From: Bacteroidales bacterium
GTDB lineage: Bacteria; Bacteroidota; Bacteroidia; Bacteroidales; Bacteroidaceae
Reading direction: 5' to 3'
DNA length: 34,157 bases
Assembly: GCA_022772475.1 (NCBI GenBank)
Contig: JALEZQ010000072.1
Location: 1 to 34,157 of the forward strand
The notes beneath the pieces are model-generated. The model was given only the letters and a program-made list of their open reading frames with translations, was not told the DNA's origin and made no database searches. Below, one piece after another: positions 1 to 8,028 of the stretch. A program made the position numbers and the translations under genes. Position 1 is the first letter of the stretch. Every line of letters starts with the position of its first letter.

Positions 1-441
1 TATTCTTTGCCGAAAAAAAACGCGGCTACGCCGCAAGTGGCACGTCAATGGGAGGCCGCGTAGTAGTGCCATGTCCATTGACGTGGCACTCAGCACGCGT
101 CGCGGCGTCGGCCGCGACACCTATTCTTTGCCGAAAAAAAACGCGGCTACGCCGCAAGTGGCACGTCAATGGGAGGCCGCGTAGTAGTGCCATGTCCATT
201 GACGTGGCACTCAGCACGCGTCGCGGCGTCGGCCGCGACACCTATTCTTTGCCGAAAAAAACGCGGCTGCGCCGCAAGTGGCACGTCAATGGGTGAGGCC
301 GCGTAGTAGTGCCATGTCCATTGACGTGGCACTCAGCACGCGTCGCGGCGTCGGCCGCGACACCTATTCTTTGCCGAAAAAAACGCGGCTGCGCCCCGGT
401 GCCATGTCAATGGACATGGCACTACTAAACTGCGCCCCCGG
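1..441. repeat. Left repeat block: 121-bp tandem repeats ending in a palindromic unit
   Basis: A unit beginning TATTCTTTGCCG recurs at 1, 122, 243 and 365, giving periods of 121, 121 and 122 bp; the fourth copy is cut short. Each unit holds nested palindromes: CGCGGC..GCCGCG, a TCGCGGC/GCCGCGA type arm, and the core AGTGCCATGTC-CATT-GACGTGGCACT with one mismatch. The block ends at about 395-441 with one copy of a palindromic unit (GCCATGTC/GACATGGC arms) that matches, on the other strand, the 42-bp units at 24.25-24.52 kb. The window starts inside the array, so its full length is unknown. No credible gene lies in it; the short open frames across it are by-products of the repeat. Function unknown. 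Confidence 0.9.
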
Positions 442-443
442 AA

Positions 444-474
444 GGTGTGTCAAAATGAAGATGTTTGACACACC
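444..474. other. Perfect 11-bp inverted repeat just outside the left repeat block
   Basis: GGTGTGTCAAA at 444-454 pairs perfectly with TTTGACACACC at 464-474 around a 9-nt loop. No T-run follows on either strand, so it is not a standard intrinsic terminator. It could be a protein-binding site or a boundary of the repeat block. The stretch from 475 to 628 has no recognisable gene. Confidence 0.6.
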
Positions 475-544
475 CTCTCCGTTCAGCAGAGCTTTTACCG
501 GACAGCAGTATTAATTTATGTCAAGAGAATGAAAACATGGCGCT

Positions 545-580
545 TTTGTGGGCGACGTGTCAGAAAAAATAGTAACTTCG
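545..580 (+). promoter_or_regulatory. Weak candidate promoter for the DUF2795 gene
   Basis: TAACTTCG at 573-580 resembles the Bacteroidetes -7 element TAnnTTTG with one mismatch. A TTTG lies at 545-548, but the 24-nt spacing is longer than the usual 19-21. The start codon is about 50 bp downstream. This is the best match in the leader, but it is weak. Confidence 0.3.
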
Positions 581-628
581 CGCGAAATTCACATACCGTA
601 CACCTACCCATTAATCTATACTTAAACT

Positions 629-850
629 ATGTATTGGACACTGGAATTGGCTTCCAAACTGGAAGATGCGCCTTGGCCCGCTACCAAAGACGAACTGATT
701 GACTATGCCATGCGCTCGGGTGCGCCCATGGAGGTCGTGGAGAACCTTCAGGAGCTCGAGGACGAAGGCGAAATCTACGAGACGATAGAGGACGTCTGGC
801 CCGACTACCCGACGAAGGAGGACTTCCTCTTCAACGAAGACGAATACTAA
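629..850 (+). CDS. DUF2795 family small acidic protein
   Basis: A 73-residue protein starting MYWTLELASKLEDAPWPATK and ending in a very acidic tail (FLFNEDEY). This pattern is that of the DUF2795 family, which is strongly conserved in length and sequence across Bacteroidetes; its function is not established. It has no signal peptide or membrane segment, so it should be cytosolic. The ATG at 629 gives the family's usual N-terminus. The gene stands alone, followed by a strong hairpin terminator and then a convergent lipoprotein gene. There is no Shine-Dalgarno sequence, as is normal in this phylum. Identification is by recalled family pattern and is fairly secure. Confidence 0.85.
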   Translation: MYWTLELASKLEDAPWPATKDELIDYAMRSGAPMEVVENLQELEDEGEIYETIEDVWPDYPTKEDFLFNEDEY

Positions 851-891
851 GTGATAATATCACTAACCGCGGCTGACTGCCGCATACGGCA

Positions 892-935
892 CGCCCCCGA
901 AAAAGACCCGATGAGAAGGGCCTTTTTCGGGGGCG
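892..935. terminator. Strong hairpin terminator after the DUF2795 gene
   Basis: CGCCCCCGAAAAAG at 892-905 pairs with CTTTTTCGGGGGCG at 922-935. Three further G-C pairs (CCC 907-909 with GGG 918-920) close a short loop. It lies between the 3' ends of two convergent genes (629-850 plus, 1007-1885 minus), and A- and T-runs inside the stem make it symmetrical, so it probably serves both. Confidence 0.8.
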
Positions 936-1006
936 TAGCGCGTGTTATCCGGGGAAGAGCGGCCCAATCATCGATGGCCGCAGCCATCAGCGGTTGGCCG
1001 GCAAGG

Positions 1007-1885
1007 CTATAAGAGGTTGGCCAGTTCGGAGGGCTTGAAGCGGACGCTGACGCTTTCGCCGGTAGTATCGCCGACGAAGCTGTAGATAAGGCCGCTGCCG
1101 GCCTGAATGCAGGTCTGCAGGAAGGCTTTCACCGTATTGTCGCCACCTTGGAAATTGACCTTGATGTTGTTCTTCAGCAGAGCCTGCTGACCTTCGTACA
1201 CTTGGCTGACGGAGCCGCCAATCTTCTCTTCGTCCATAGTATAGACGTAGGTGACGTTGTCGCCGTCGTAGCTGACGCCCGTCCACGTCATGCCGTCCTC
1301 GATGACCATGGGGAGCTGGCTGCGCATCGTGGGCATCTGACCGCGCAGGGCGGTGCGGGCTTGCTCGAACTCGTCTTCTTCTTCGTCGCCGGCAGCAAGC
1401 GAATCGGAATCGGAGTTGTCATCGCCGGCAGCGAGGGTGCCCTGCAAGGCTTCGTCTATCTCATTGACGGGGACGACAACCTCGACGGTTTGACTTTGGA
1501 GCGGAAACTTGAGGACAATCTTCATCTGCACCTCGGCGGCCTTGCAGAGCTCGAGGATATGCCTGCTTTCGGTATCGCTTAGCCCGGCAGAGAGTATTGC
1601 CGACTTGAAGGTCTCGCGGTTGCTGCGGAACATTTCGGGCGTCATATTCTCATCGTCAGAGATCACGCTGAAGGTCATGACGAGCATATCGTCGTTGAGT
1701 TTTATTTCGGTGACCAACATCTCCTCGTTTATTTGTTGCGGCAGAGCCTTGGCTTCTTTCTCTACTGCTTCTTCCAGTTCGAGCCATGCTTTGTCTTTGT
1801 CACTGACGCAGCCGATGATGAGGGCGGCGAAGAGCAGCAGACCGGCAAGGCGGACGTGGCTGCACAGGGATTGTAGTGTCTTCAT
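1007..1885 (-). CDS. Predicted lipoprotein with two similar halves, function unknown
   Basis: The chosen start is the ATG at 1885, giving 292 residues; a longer frame reaching 1915 adds only an unlikely N-terminus. The N-terminus is a lipoprotein signal: positively charged start, hydrophobic stretch, lipobox LIIGC with Cys26. The mature protein has two similar halves separated by an acidic linker (DDNSDSDS..GDEEEDE). Each half runs strand-rich segment, helix, then a segment with alternating hydrophobic residues ending in VPVNEID or FKPSEL, which suggests duplication of one alpha/beta domain. I recognise no catalytic motif. It starts 30 bp after the stop of the glycosyltransferase gene on the same strand, so the two probably share a transcript. 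Likely an envelope lipoprotein. Confidence 0.75.
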   Translation of the reverse strand: MKTLQSLCSHVRLAGLLLFAALIIGCVSDKDKAWLELEEAVEKEAKALPQQINEEMLVTEIKLNDDMLVMTFSVISDDENMTPEMFRSNRETFKSAILSAGLSDTESRHILELCKAAEVQMKIVLKFPLQSQTVEVVVPVNEIDEALQGTLAAGDDNSDSDSLAAGDEEEDEFEQARTALRGQMPTMRSQLPMVIEDGMTWTGVSYDGDNVTYVYTMDEEKIGGSVSQVYEGQQALLKNNIKVNFQGGDNTVKAFLQTCIQAGSGLIYSFVGDTTGESVSVRFKPSELANLL

Positions 1886-1915
1886 ATCGTAGTAGGTTGT
1901 TGATGATTCCCACAC

Positions 1916-2980
1916 TCACTCCACGACGGCCATGATTTCGCGCGGGAAGATTTCGGCGGCGCGGTCGGCCCACCGGCGAAAGACGGTGTGGTCGGTGGGC
2001 TGTAGGGCATTGAGGGCGTCGAGGTCGAAGGTCTCGCTCTGCACGCCGGCGCCGGCAAGGGTGGCATCGAGGGCGTTGCAGCGCTGCTCGATGTGGGTGG
2101 GCACCATGAGGATGGGCTTGTCGAGGTACATGGCCTCGCAGACGCTCTCGAAGCCGGCCGTCGTGGCATAGGCGCGGGCGCCGGCCATGTACTTGAGGAA
2201 GAGTTGGTCGTCAAGGCCGTGAAATGTGAGGTTGTCGTCGATGCGCAGGCCCTCGGGCGGCGTGGGGCGGTCCCAAAAGAAGTGGAGCGGCACGTCGGGA
2301 TGGAGGCTGTGCCATGCCTCGATGTCGCGGCTGAAGCCGGCATTGAGCATGTAGCCGTGGAGGTAGTTGCCGCGGGTGGGCTGAGCCTGACGCACGGCCT
2401 CGCGGAGCAGGGGCGGCACGACGCACAGGCGTCCGCCGGGGGCGGGCATCTCGCGGAAGGAGAGGGCCAGCAGGCGCTTGGCGCCCATGGCGGTGCAGCG
2501 GGTATAGAAGCGGAGCAGACGAAGGCTGGCCGCGTAGCCCTTGGGGCAGACGAAGTCGGGGTGGAGCAGGAGATACTGGTGGGCGATGCAGACCAGCGGG
2601 GTGTGGATGCGCCCCATGCCGTAGGCCAGGCCCGTGAGGAGTTCGTAGAAATTGACCACGACGTCGGCCTCGCGGGCCAGACGGCGGATCAGGTTGACGC
2701 CGCTGCGGAAGCGCGGGGCGCGCATGACGTTGTAGGCGATGCTGCGCAGCAACGGCGGCCGGTTGGTCTTCTTGCGCGGCGGCAGGAAGTTGGGGCTCTC
2801 CACGGTGTAGAGCGGCGCCTGGATGCGCGCGGTGAAGAAGTCGGGCAACTGTCGCGCCGAACTTTTCCCTACGATGACCCCAATTACTTCGTGGCCTTGC
2901 TTTTCGAGCAAGGCCCGCAGGGTGATGGCCTGAGTGAGGTGACCGCGGCCTTCGCCTTGTACAGTAAAAAGAACTCTCAT
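1916..2980 (-). CDS. Glycosyltransferase, GT-B fold, MJ1255/VC2487-like family
   Basis: 354 residues from the ATG at 2980. It opens MRVLFTVQGEGRGHLTQA, the glycine-rich start of GT-B transferases of the MJ1255/VC2487 type (related to MurG/UDP-glucuronosyl-type folds). Towards the C-terminus, GFESVCEAMYLDKPILMVP is the expected nucleotide-sugar binding region, followed by a short E/Q-rich motif (HIEQRCNA). No signal peptide or membrane span, so it should act on the cytoplasmic side. Donor and acceptor cannot be read from the sequence. It is the first gene of a pair with the downstream lipoprotein. The upstream 153 bp before the 397-bp noncoding element holds no clear TAnnTTTG promoter in the right orientation. 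The frame stays open upstream to 3061, but those residues do not look like the family. Confidence 0.8.
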   Translation of the reverse strand: MRVLFTVQGEGRGHLTQAITLRALLEKQGHEVIGVIVGKSSARQLPDFFTARIQAPLYTVESPNFLPPRKKTNRPPLLRSIAYNVMRAPRFRSGVNLIRRLAREADVVVNFYELLTGLAYGMGRIHTPLVCIAHQYLLLHPDFVCPKGYAASLRLLRFYTRCTAMGAKRLLALSFREMPAPGGRLCVVPPLLREAVRQAQPTRGNYLHGYMLNAGFSRDIEAWHSLHPDVPLHFFWDRPTPPEGLRIDDNLTFHGLDDQLFLKYMAGARAYATTAGFESVCEAMYLDKPILMVPTHIEQRCNALDATLAGAGVQSETFDLDALNALQPTDHTVFRRWADRAAEIFPREIMAVVE

Positions 2981-3130
2981 AGGAAAACGTATAACTTTCT
3001 TTCGCAAAAGTGGGGAAAAATTTCTATATAGCGCAGTGTTTCCCCTAAAAAATGCAGACAACGCCCCGGCGCGCCCATCTTCACCTCTCTATCGGCAGTT
3101 CCGAACGGGCGGAAAACGGGGCAGAATTTT

Positions 3131-3527
3131 TTGCACACTGTGACGACAACGTGAATTTTAAGGCCAAAAACGTGAAGCGTCGCTGCGCTCCAAATAGAAG
3201 CGAAAGGGCGGGACGAGGGATGAAAAACGCATTCGTCCGCCGCACTTTGGGCGAGAGAAATTTCTGTAAGCGTTACAGAAAATCCTGTATCGCTTACAGT
3301 ACCGCCGAAAACGCTTGCTCTTCGGCGGGCCGAAGAGGGCGTTTTTTGCGGCGGGAAGGGCGAAATTTTGGTAGATTTAACGAAAAAGCGCAGGCCCGAG
3401 CGGGTCTGCGCAATAAACTGTCAAAATACTAAGGCGCCATGCTTGCGATATTTTCGGCGGCGGGCCGGCGGGTGGATTTCGCGGGCACTCTCGGGGTTAA
3501 CGCGTGTTAACGCCGGCATTGCACACT
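3131..3527. repeat. 397-bp noncoding element, copy A
   Basis: This intergenic stretch matches 25524-25920 in the same orientation and over the same length, both bounded by TTGCACAC. Shared blocks in order are AACGTGAATTTT, AAAACGTGAAGCG, a segment with ACAGAAAATCCTGTA and CGCTTACAGT, AAAACGCTTGC, CGAAATTT, CAATAAAC, CCATGCTTGCG, and GTTAACG(C/G)GTGTTAA followed by GCATTGCACACT. The rest has diverged. In copy A, CTGTAAGCG and CGCTTACAG form a 9-bp inverted repeat. No long frame is conserved between copies, so it is likely noncoding. It lies 5' of the minus-strand glycosyltransferase and beyond the 3' end of the small membrane protein gene. Together with flanks it accounts for the gene-free region 2981-3576. 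Confidence 0.75.
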
Positions 3528-3576
3528 TGCGGAATGCGCCTGCGGTTCTACGCGCTTCGTCGCGCGTGCCGGCCTG

Positions 3577-3774
3577 CTATTCCAGCAGTCGGTCGGGCCC
3601 GGCGGTGATGCTGTCGGTCTGCATGATTTCTTGGCGTGCCTGGCGCTGCCCGTCTTTGATGCCGGCATCGCGCGAGAGGAAGAAGGTGAGGGTCCACACT
3701 ATCAGGGCGACGAGGGCCAGGAGGGTCCAGCGCACGGCGGACCGGCAGAGCCAATTTGCATTCGGTTGAGACAT
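3577..3774 (-). CDS. Small single-pass membrane protein, function unknown
   Basis: A 65-residue protein from the ATG at 3774 (MSQPNANW..). It has one transmembrane helix at about residues 15-33 (WTLLALVALIVWTLTFFL) and a short charged, Gln-rich C-terminal tail. The longer frame starting at 3834 overlaps the end of the zinc-ribbon gene and adds Pro-rich residues with no sign of being real. It begins 56 bp after the zinc-ribbon gene ends on the same strand, so the two may be co-transcribed. No family recognised. Confidence 0.6.
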   Translation of the reverse strand: MSQPNANWLCRSAVRWTLLALVALIVWTLTFFLSRDAGIKDGQRQARQEIMQTDSITAGPDRLLE

Positions 3775-3830
3775 GTGGGGGGAAGATGTAGGAAAGGTTT
3801 TGACTGTATGAGGGGCCGGGCGCCGCGGGC

Positions 3831-4589
3831 TCACTCGAAGGGGTCGGGCTCGTTCTTGACGGGCTTCTGCTCGCTGCGTGCGCTGCGGTCGTTGCGGTCT
3901 TTCTGCCCACTGTGGTTGTTGTGCGCGCTGCGTCCGGGCGCTGTTTCATCCATCTCTTCATCAAGAACGGTCTCGCTGTGGCCGGGGTCGGTGGCGGGGT
4001 CGTCGAAGGGCGTGGTGTCGCGGGGGGCTTCTTGTTCGGGTTTGGGCTCGGGCTTCGGGGCGCGGTGGGACGGCGTGGCCACGCGGCGGTTGTCGGAGAT
4101 GGGACCGCCAGTGTTCCACAGCGTCATACACTCGGCATAGGCGCCGCCGGCATAGGCGCGACGCACGACGATGCTCTCGACCACCACGGACAGCACGAAG
4201 GCGACGGCGATGCCCGCGATGATGAGCAGGCGGCGGAGGTGGCTACTGTTCTTTCGAGGGGCGGCAGCGGGACGAGGGGCGGCGGGGCGTGCGGCGACGG
4301 GACGTTGCTGCACGGGGCGCGGGGCGGGCTGCACGACGGGCTGCACGGGATGCTGCGGGCGCAGTGTCTGAGGCACGTCGGAGAGCAGGACGACGCTTGC
4401 CGTCCGGGGCGAGACGACCTGACGGCACGCGGTGCACAGCGTGCACGACGAGGGGAAGACGGCACCACACTGCCGGCAGCGCAGGTAGGCGGGGCGGGCG
4501 GTGCCGGGCAGGGCGCCGCAGCGGGGGCATGACGCCTGGCTCGGGGGATAGGTCGTGCCGCAGACGCGGCAAACATGGTTTTCGCTCAT
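3831..4589 (-). CDS. Double zinc-ribbon, single-pass membrane protein
   Basis: 252 residues. The N-terminus has two zinc-ribbon-like Cys clusters: C7/C10 with C21/C24, and C38/C41 with C49/C52 (C55 follows). A Pro/Ala/Gln-rich linker covers about residues 72-112. One transmembrane helix spans about 121-141 (LLIIAGIAVAFVLSVVVESIVV), then a low-complexity tail rich in charged residues ending EPDPFE. This order (zinc ribbon, linker, TM, disordered tail) is common in bacterial proteins of unknown role; by topology the ribbons should be cytoplasmic and the tail periplasmic. It lies 78 bp downstream of parC and just upstream of the small membrane protein gene. No enzymatic function can be assigned. 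Confidence 0.75.
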   Translation of the reverse strand: MSENHVCRVCGTTYPPSQASCPRCGALPGTARPAYLRCRQCGAVFPSSCTLCTACRQVVSPRTASVVLLSDVPQTLRPQHPVQPVVQPAPRPVQQRPVAARPAAPRPAAAPRKNSSHLRRLLIIAGIAVAFVLSVVVESIVVRRAYAGGAYAECMTLWNTGGPISDNRRVATPSHRAPKPEPKPEQEAPRDTTPFDDPATDPGHSETVLDEEMDETAPGRSAHNNHSGQKDRNDRSARSEQKPVKNEPDPFE

Positions 4590-4667
4590 AGTAAGGGAGG
4601 AAAGATGCGGATGGCAGGGGAGGAATGGGGGCGCGAGATGGCGGGCTTTAGCGCAGGGGAGCCTGTC

Positions 4668-7457
4668 TTAAAACAGGCGGCCCTGGCCATAGATTTCGTC
4701 CTCGATGTCTTCGCGCGTCTCGTCGGGCAGCAGGACGTCGGGCCGGCTGTCGGCGGCATCGGCGGCATCGGCGGGGTCGGCGCTGCCATCGTCGGCGGGG
4801 TCGGCATCGGGCTGGCGCACAGGCTCCAGTTCTTCCACACTGCTGACGGCGAAGGTGGTGATGCGCTTGCCCTTGGCCTTGAAGCCCTTGACGGCGACAT
4901 AGGCTTCGGCGTCGAGGACGATGGGCTCACGGAAGGCGTCGTTGCCGCCGAGCGTGATGCGCAGGCAGGGATAGGGGGTGTCGGTGAGCAGCAGGCGCTG
5001 CGACTTGGGGTTGTCGCCCATGAAGTTGGCATGGCGGCTCTGCGAGGCGCGCTCCAGGCAGAAACGCTTGAGGTAGGCGAAGCCCTGCTGGTCGGCATCG
5101 AGGAGCACCATGGTATAGACGCGGTTCGGACTGAATTTCTCCACGCGCAGTATGCCGGTGGCCTCGTAGTGGTTGCTGACGTCGAAGGAGGTGGTGTAGA
5201 AGTCGCCGTTCTCCAGCACAACAAGCACGAGGTCGTCGCTGTGGAACTCGCCGAGGTAGTTGCCGCGGGCTTCGTAGTTGAGGCGCTGCACGTCGGGGTC
5301 GAACCATACCTGACGTCCGCCGAGGGTGGAGCCGCCGTGGCTCTTGAGGGCGATGCGGTGCACCTCGAGGCGCGTGACGAGATTGCCCTTGCAGCCACGG
5401 CCCTTGACCATGATTTCGCTGAAGTCGCGGTCGAAGAAGATGCGGCGCAGTTTGGGGTTGGGGCGCAGCGTGACCTTGATGACCTCTGCCTCGCCGTTGG
5501 GGTTGGCGGTGAAATAGACCACGCGGCTGCCGGGCTGTCCGGTGGTCAGGTCGTACTCGCGGTCATTGGTGATGGTGGTCACGGCGAAGCGCTTGATGTA
5601 GTAGGCGCCCTTCTTGCCGTCGCGATAGACCACGTTGTAGATGGTGCGGGTGTCGTTGCGCTTGAAGACGGCCAGGTGGATGACCTCGGCCTTGCGCTTC
5701 TCGGCCTTCGAGCGCTCGGTCTCGCCGATGAAGACCTTCTCCTGTACGCGCGTCACCTTGTACGTGCCGTCGCGGTAGAAGATGATGACGTTGTCGATGG
5801 GTGAGCAATTCTCGATGAAACGGTCCTTTTTGAGCGCGGTGCCCATGAAGCCCTCGGCATCGTTGAAGTAGAGTTTTTCGTTGGCCTCGATGACCTTTGT
5901 GGCCTCGATGGTGTCGAACGAGCGGAGCATGGTGCGGCGCGGGTGTGCGGCGGCATACTTCTCCTTGATAAGCTTGTACCAGTTGGCGGTGACCTCGGTC
6001 ATGTTCTTCAGGTCGTCGTCGATACGGGCCATCTCGTCCTTCATGCGGGCGATGGCCTCGTCGGCCTTGTCCTTGTTGAACTTGAGGATGCGGGCCATCT
6101 TGATCTCAAGCAGGCGCAGGATGTCGTCGGTGGTCACCGGGCGCACCAATTGGGGATAGAAAGGCTTGAGGCGGCCGTCGATGTGGGCCACGGCGGCGGC
6201 GTTGTCGGCAGCCTGCTCGAAGCCCTTGTCCTTATAGATGCGCTCCTCGATAAAGATGCGCTCGAGCGAGGCGAAATGGAGGCTCTCCAGCAGTTCGTCG
6301 CGGCGGATGAGGAGCTCGCGGCGGAGGAGTTCGCGGGTGTTCTCGACGGAGCGGCGGAGCACGTCGGAGACGGTGAGGAAGCAGGGCTTCTTGTCGTCGA
6401 TGACGCAGCAGTTTGGCGAAATGCTGACCTCGCAGTCGGTGAAGGCGTAGAGGGCGTCGATGGCCTTGTCCGAACTGGTGCCGGGCATGAGGTGGACGAG
6501 AATCTCCACCTCGGCGGCGGTATTGTCCTCGACCTTGCGTATGCGTATCTTTCCCTTCTCGTTGGCGCGGAGGATGGTGTCGATGACGCTGCTGGTGGTC
6601 TTGCCGTAGGGAATCTCGCGGATGGCGAGGGTCTTGGCGTCAATCTTGTCGATGGTGGCACGCACCTTGACGGTGCCGCCGCGCTGCCCGTCGTTATACT
6701 TGGACACGTCGATGAGGCCGCCCGTGAGGAAGTCGGGGTAGAGCTGGAAGGGCTCGTCGTGGAGGCAGGCCACGGCCGCGTCGCAGAGTTCGCCGAAGTT
6801 GTGCGGCAGAATCTTGGCGCTCAGGCCGACGGCAATGCCTTCTGCCCCCTGTGCCAAAAGCAGGGGAAACTTGACGGGCAGGGCCACCGGCTCCTTGTTT
6901 CGGCCGTCGTAGGAGAGTTTCCACTCCGTGGTCTTGGGGTTGAAGAGCACGTCGAGGGCAAACTTCGACAGGCGTGCCTCGATGTATCGCGGTGCGGCGG
7001 CGCCATCGCCGGTGAGGATGTTGCCCCAGTTTCCCTGGCAGTCGATGAGCAGGTCCTTCTGTCCGAGCTGCACCAGGGCATCGCCGATGGAGGCGTCGCC
7101 GTGGGGGTGAAACTGCATGGCCTGGCCCACGATGTTGGCCACCTTCGAGTAGCGGCCGTCGTCCAGCCGCTTCATGGTGTGGAGGATGCGGCGCTGCACG
7201 GGCTTGAGGCCGTCGCCCAGATGGGGCACGGCGCGCTCGAGGATGACGTAAGAGGCGTAGTCGAGAAACCACGTCTGGTACATGCCCGTCAGCTTGTGCT
7301 TGGCCTCGTCGGCCGTGGTATCGGCGGGCTGGTAGGAAGAATGGGCTTCGGGCTCGACGGTATCTCCGGATGTTTCGTGCTCTTCGGATGTTTCGGATAA
7401 TCCGGGCTGTTCGGGCTGTTCGGGGTCTATGTTCAGGTCTTTCGTTTCGTCGCTCAT
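4668..7457 (-). CDS. parC: DNA topoisomerase IV subunit A (ParC/GyrA family)
   Basis: 929 residues, ATP-dependent type IIA topoisomerase subunit that cuts and rejoins DNA to decatenate chromosomes. After an acidic N-terminal extension of about 55 residues comes the breakage-reunion domain: YASYVILERAVPHLGDGLKP, the QFHPHGDAS region at 115-123, and the catalytic tyrosine Y158 in AAPRYIEARLS. The C-terminal half carries the beta-pinwheel DNA-wrapping region in diverged form. Its length and N-terminal extension fit Bacteroidetes ParC better than GyrA, which has a clear GyrA-box; I see no QRRGGKG box here. The ParE partner is not in the window. A TACCTTTG promoter element precedes the ATG, and the zinc-ribbon gene follows by 78 bp. 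Confidence 0.92.
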   Translation of the reverse strand: MSDETKDLNIDPEQPEQPGLSETSEEHETSGDTVEPEAHSSYQPADTTADEAKHKLTGMYQTWFLDYASYVILERAVPHLGDGLKPVQRRILHTMKRLDDGRYSKVANIVGQAMQFHPHGDASIGDALVQLGQKDLLIDCQGNWGNILTGDGAAAPRYIEARLSKFALDVLFNPKTTEWKLSYDGRNKEPVALPVKFPLLLAQGAEGIAVGLSAKILPHNFGELCDAAVACLHDEPFQLYPDFLTGGLIDVSKYNDGQRGGTVKVRATIDKIDAKTLAIREIPYGKTTSSVIDTILRANEKGKIRIRKVEDNTAAEVEILVHLMPGTSSDKAIDALYAFTDCEVSISPNCCVIDDKKPCFLTVSDVLRRSVENTRELLRRELLIRRDELLESLHFASLERIFIEERIYKDKGFEQAADNAAAVAHIDGRLKPFYPQLVRPVTTDDILRLLEIKMARILKFNKDKADEAIARMKDEMARIDDDLKNMTEVTANWYKLIKEKYAAAHPRRTMLRSFDTIEATKVIEANEKLYFNDAEGFMGTALKKDRFIENCSPIDNVIIFYRDGTYKVTRVQEKVFIGETERSKAEKRKAEVIHLAVFKRNDTRTIYNVVYRDGKKGAYYIKRFAVTTITNDREYDLTTGQPGSRVVYFTANPNGEAEVIKVTLRPNPKLRRIFFDRDFSEIMVKGRGCKGNLVTRLEVHRIALKSHGGSTLGGRQVWFDPDVQRLNYEARGNYLGEFHSDDLVLVVLENGDFYTTSFDVSNHYEATGILRVEKFSPNRVYTMVLLDADQQGFAYLKRFCLERASQSRHANFMGDNPKSQRLLLTDTPYPCLRITLGGNDAFREPIVLDAEAYVAVKGFKAKGKRITTFAVSSVEELEPVRQPDADPADDGSADPADAADAADSRPDVLLPDETREDIEDEIYGQGRLF

Positions 7458-7488
7458 AGTGATTTAGGGCCGTTGTGTTCTAACCTTG

Positions 7489-7496
7489 CAAAGGTA
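7489..7496 (-). promoter_or_regulatory. -7 promoter element upstream of parC
   Basis: On the minus strand the sequence reads TACCTTTG, a full match to TAnnTTTG, about 32 bp upstream of the parC start codon. No good TTTG -33 element is visible at 19-21 bp. It would let parC be transcribed separately from the yfcE-like gene, which ends only 66 bp upstream. Confidence 0.6.
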
Positions 7497-7523
7497 AGCA
7501 TTTATTTCGGAGTAGGCGGACTG

Positions 7524-8015
7524 CTACTCCCCCAGTTCGATGACCTCGAGGTCGCGGAAGGTCTTGCCATCGACGACGAGGCGCACCAGGGTGCGCTGCC
7601 GGTGCCATCCCTGCAGGCCGGCGGCGCCGGGGTTGATGTGGAGCATGCGCAGCGTGGGGTCGTACTGCACCTTGAGGATGTGGGAGTGGCCGGCCACGAA
7701 GAGGTCGGGCGGCGAGGTGCGCAGGCGCAGGGCTATGCTGCGGTCGTAGCGGCCGGGATAGCCGCCGATGTGCTTGATCAGGACATCGGCCTCTTCGCAG
7801 CGGAAACGCAGGATGGTGGGATAGAGCAGGCGCAGGTCGCCGCCGTCGCAGTTGCCGCAGACGGCACGCAACGGGGCGATGTCGTTGAGGCGCTCGGCCA
7901 CCTCGGTGGTGCCGATGTCGCCGGCGTGCCATATCTCGTCGCAGGCGGCGAAGTGGCGGGCGTAGCGCGGGTCCCAGTAGCCGTGGGTGTCGCTCAGGAT
8001 GCCGATGCGTTTCAT
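7524..8015 (-). CDS. YfcE/MJ0936-type metallophosphoesterase
   Basis: 163 residues with all the metal-ligand motifs of the small calcineurin-like phosphodiesterases in order: D9-T-H11, GDI around residue 33, GNCD around residue 56, a single His ahead of GGYPG (KHIGG), GHSH, and NPGAAG near the C-terminus. Enzymes of this group hydrolyse phosphodiesters with Mn2+ or similar metals; the natural substrate is generally not known. The cytosolic protein is of normal family length. It begins 13 bp after the cytidylate-kinase-like gene and lies in the run MATE, kinase, phosphoesterase. Confidence 0.9.
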   Translation of the reverse strand: MKRIGILSDTHGYWDPRYARHFAACDEIWHAGDIGTTEVAERLNDIAPLRAVCGNCDGGDLRLLYPTILRFRCEEADVLIKHIGGYPGRYDRSIALRLRTSPPDLFVAGHSHILKVQYDPTLRMLHINPGAAGLQGWHRQRTLVRLVVDGKTFRDLEVIELGE

Positions 8016-8028
8016 GGTGCTCCTCCCC

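Noticed and set aside
2983-2990. Minus-strand TACGTTTT as the promoter of the glycosyltransferase gene
   Set aside because: It is only 3 bp from the start codon, too close for a promoter with any leader.
3131-3527. tmRNA or RNase P RNA, because of a length near 400 nt
   Set aside because: There are two copies and neither shows the tRNA-like ends of tmRNA or recognisable RNase P core motifs.
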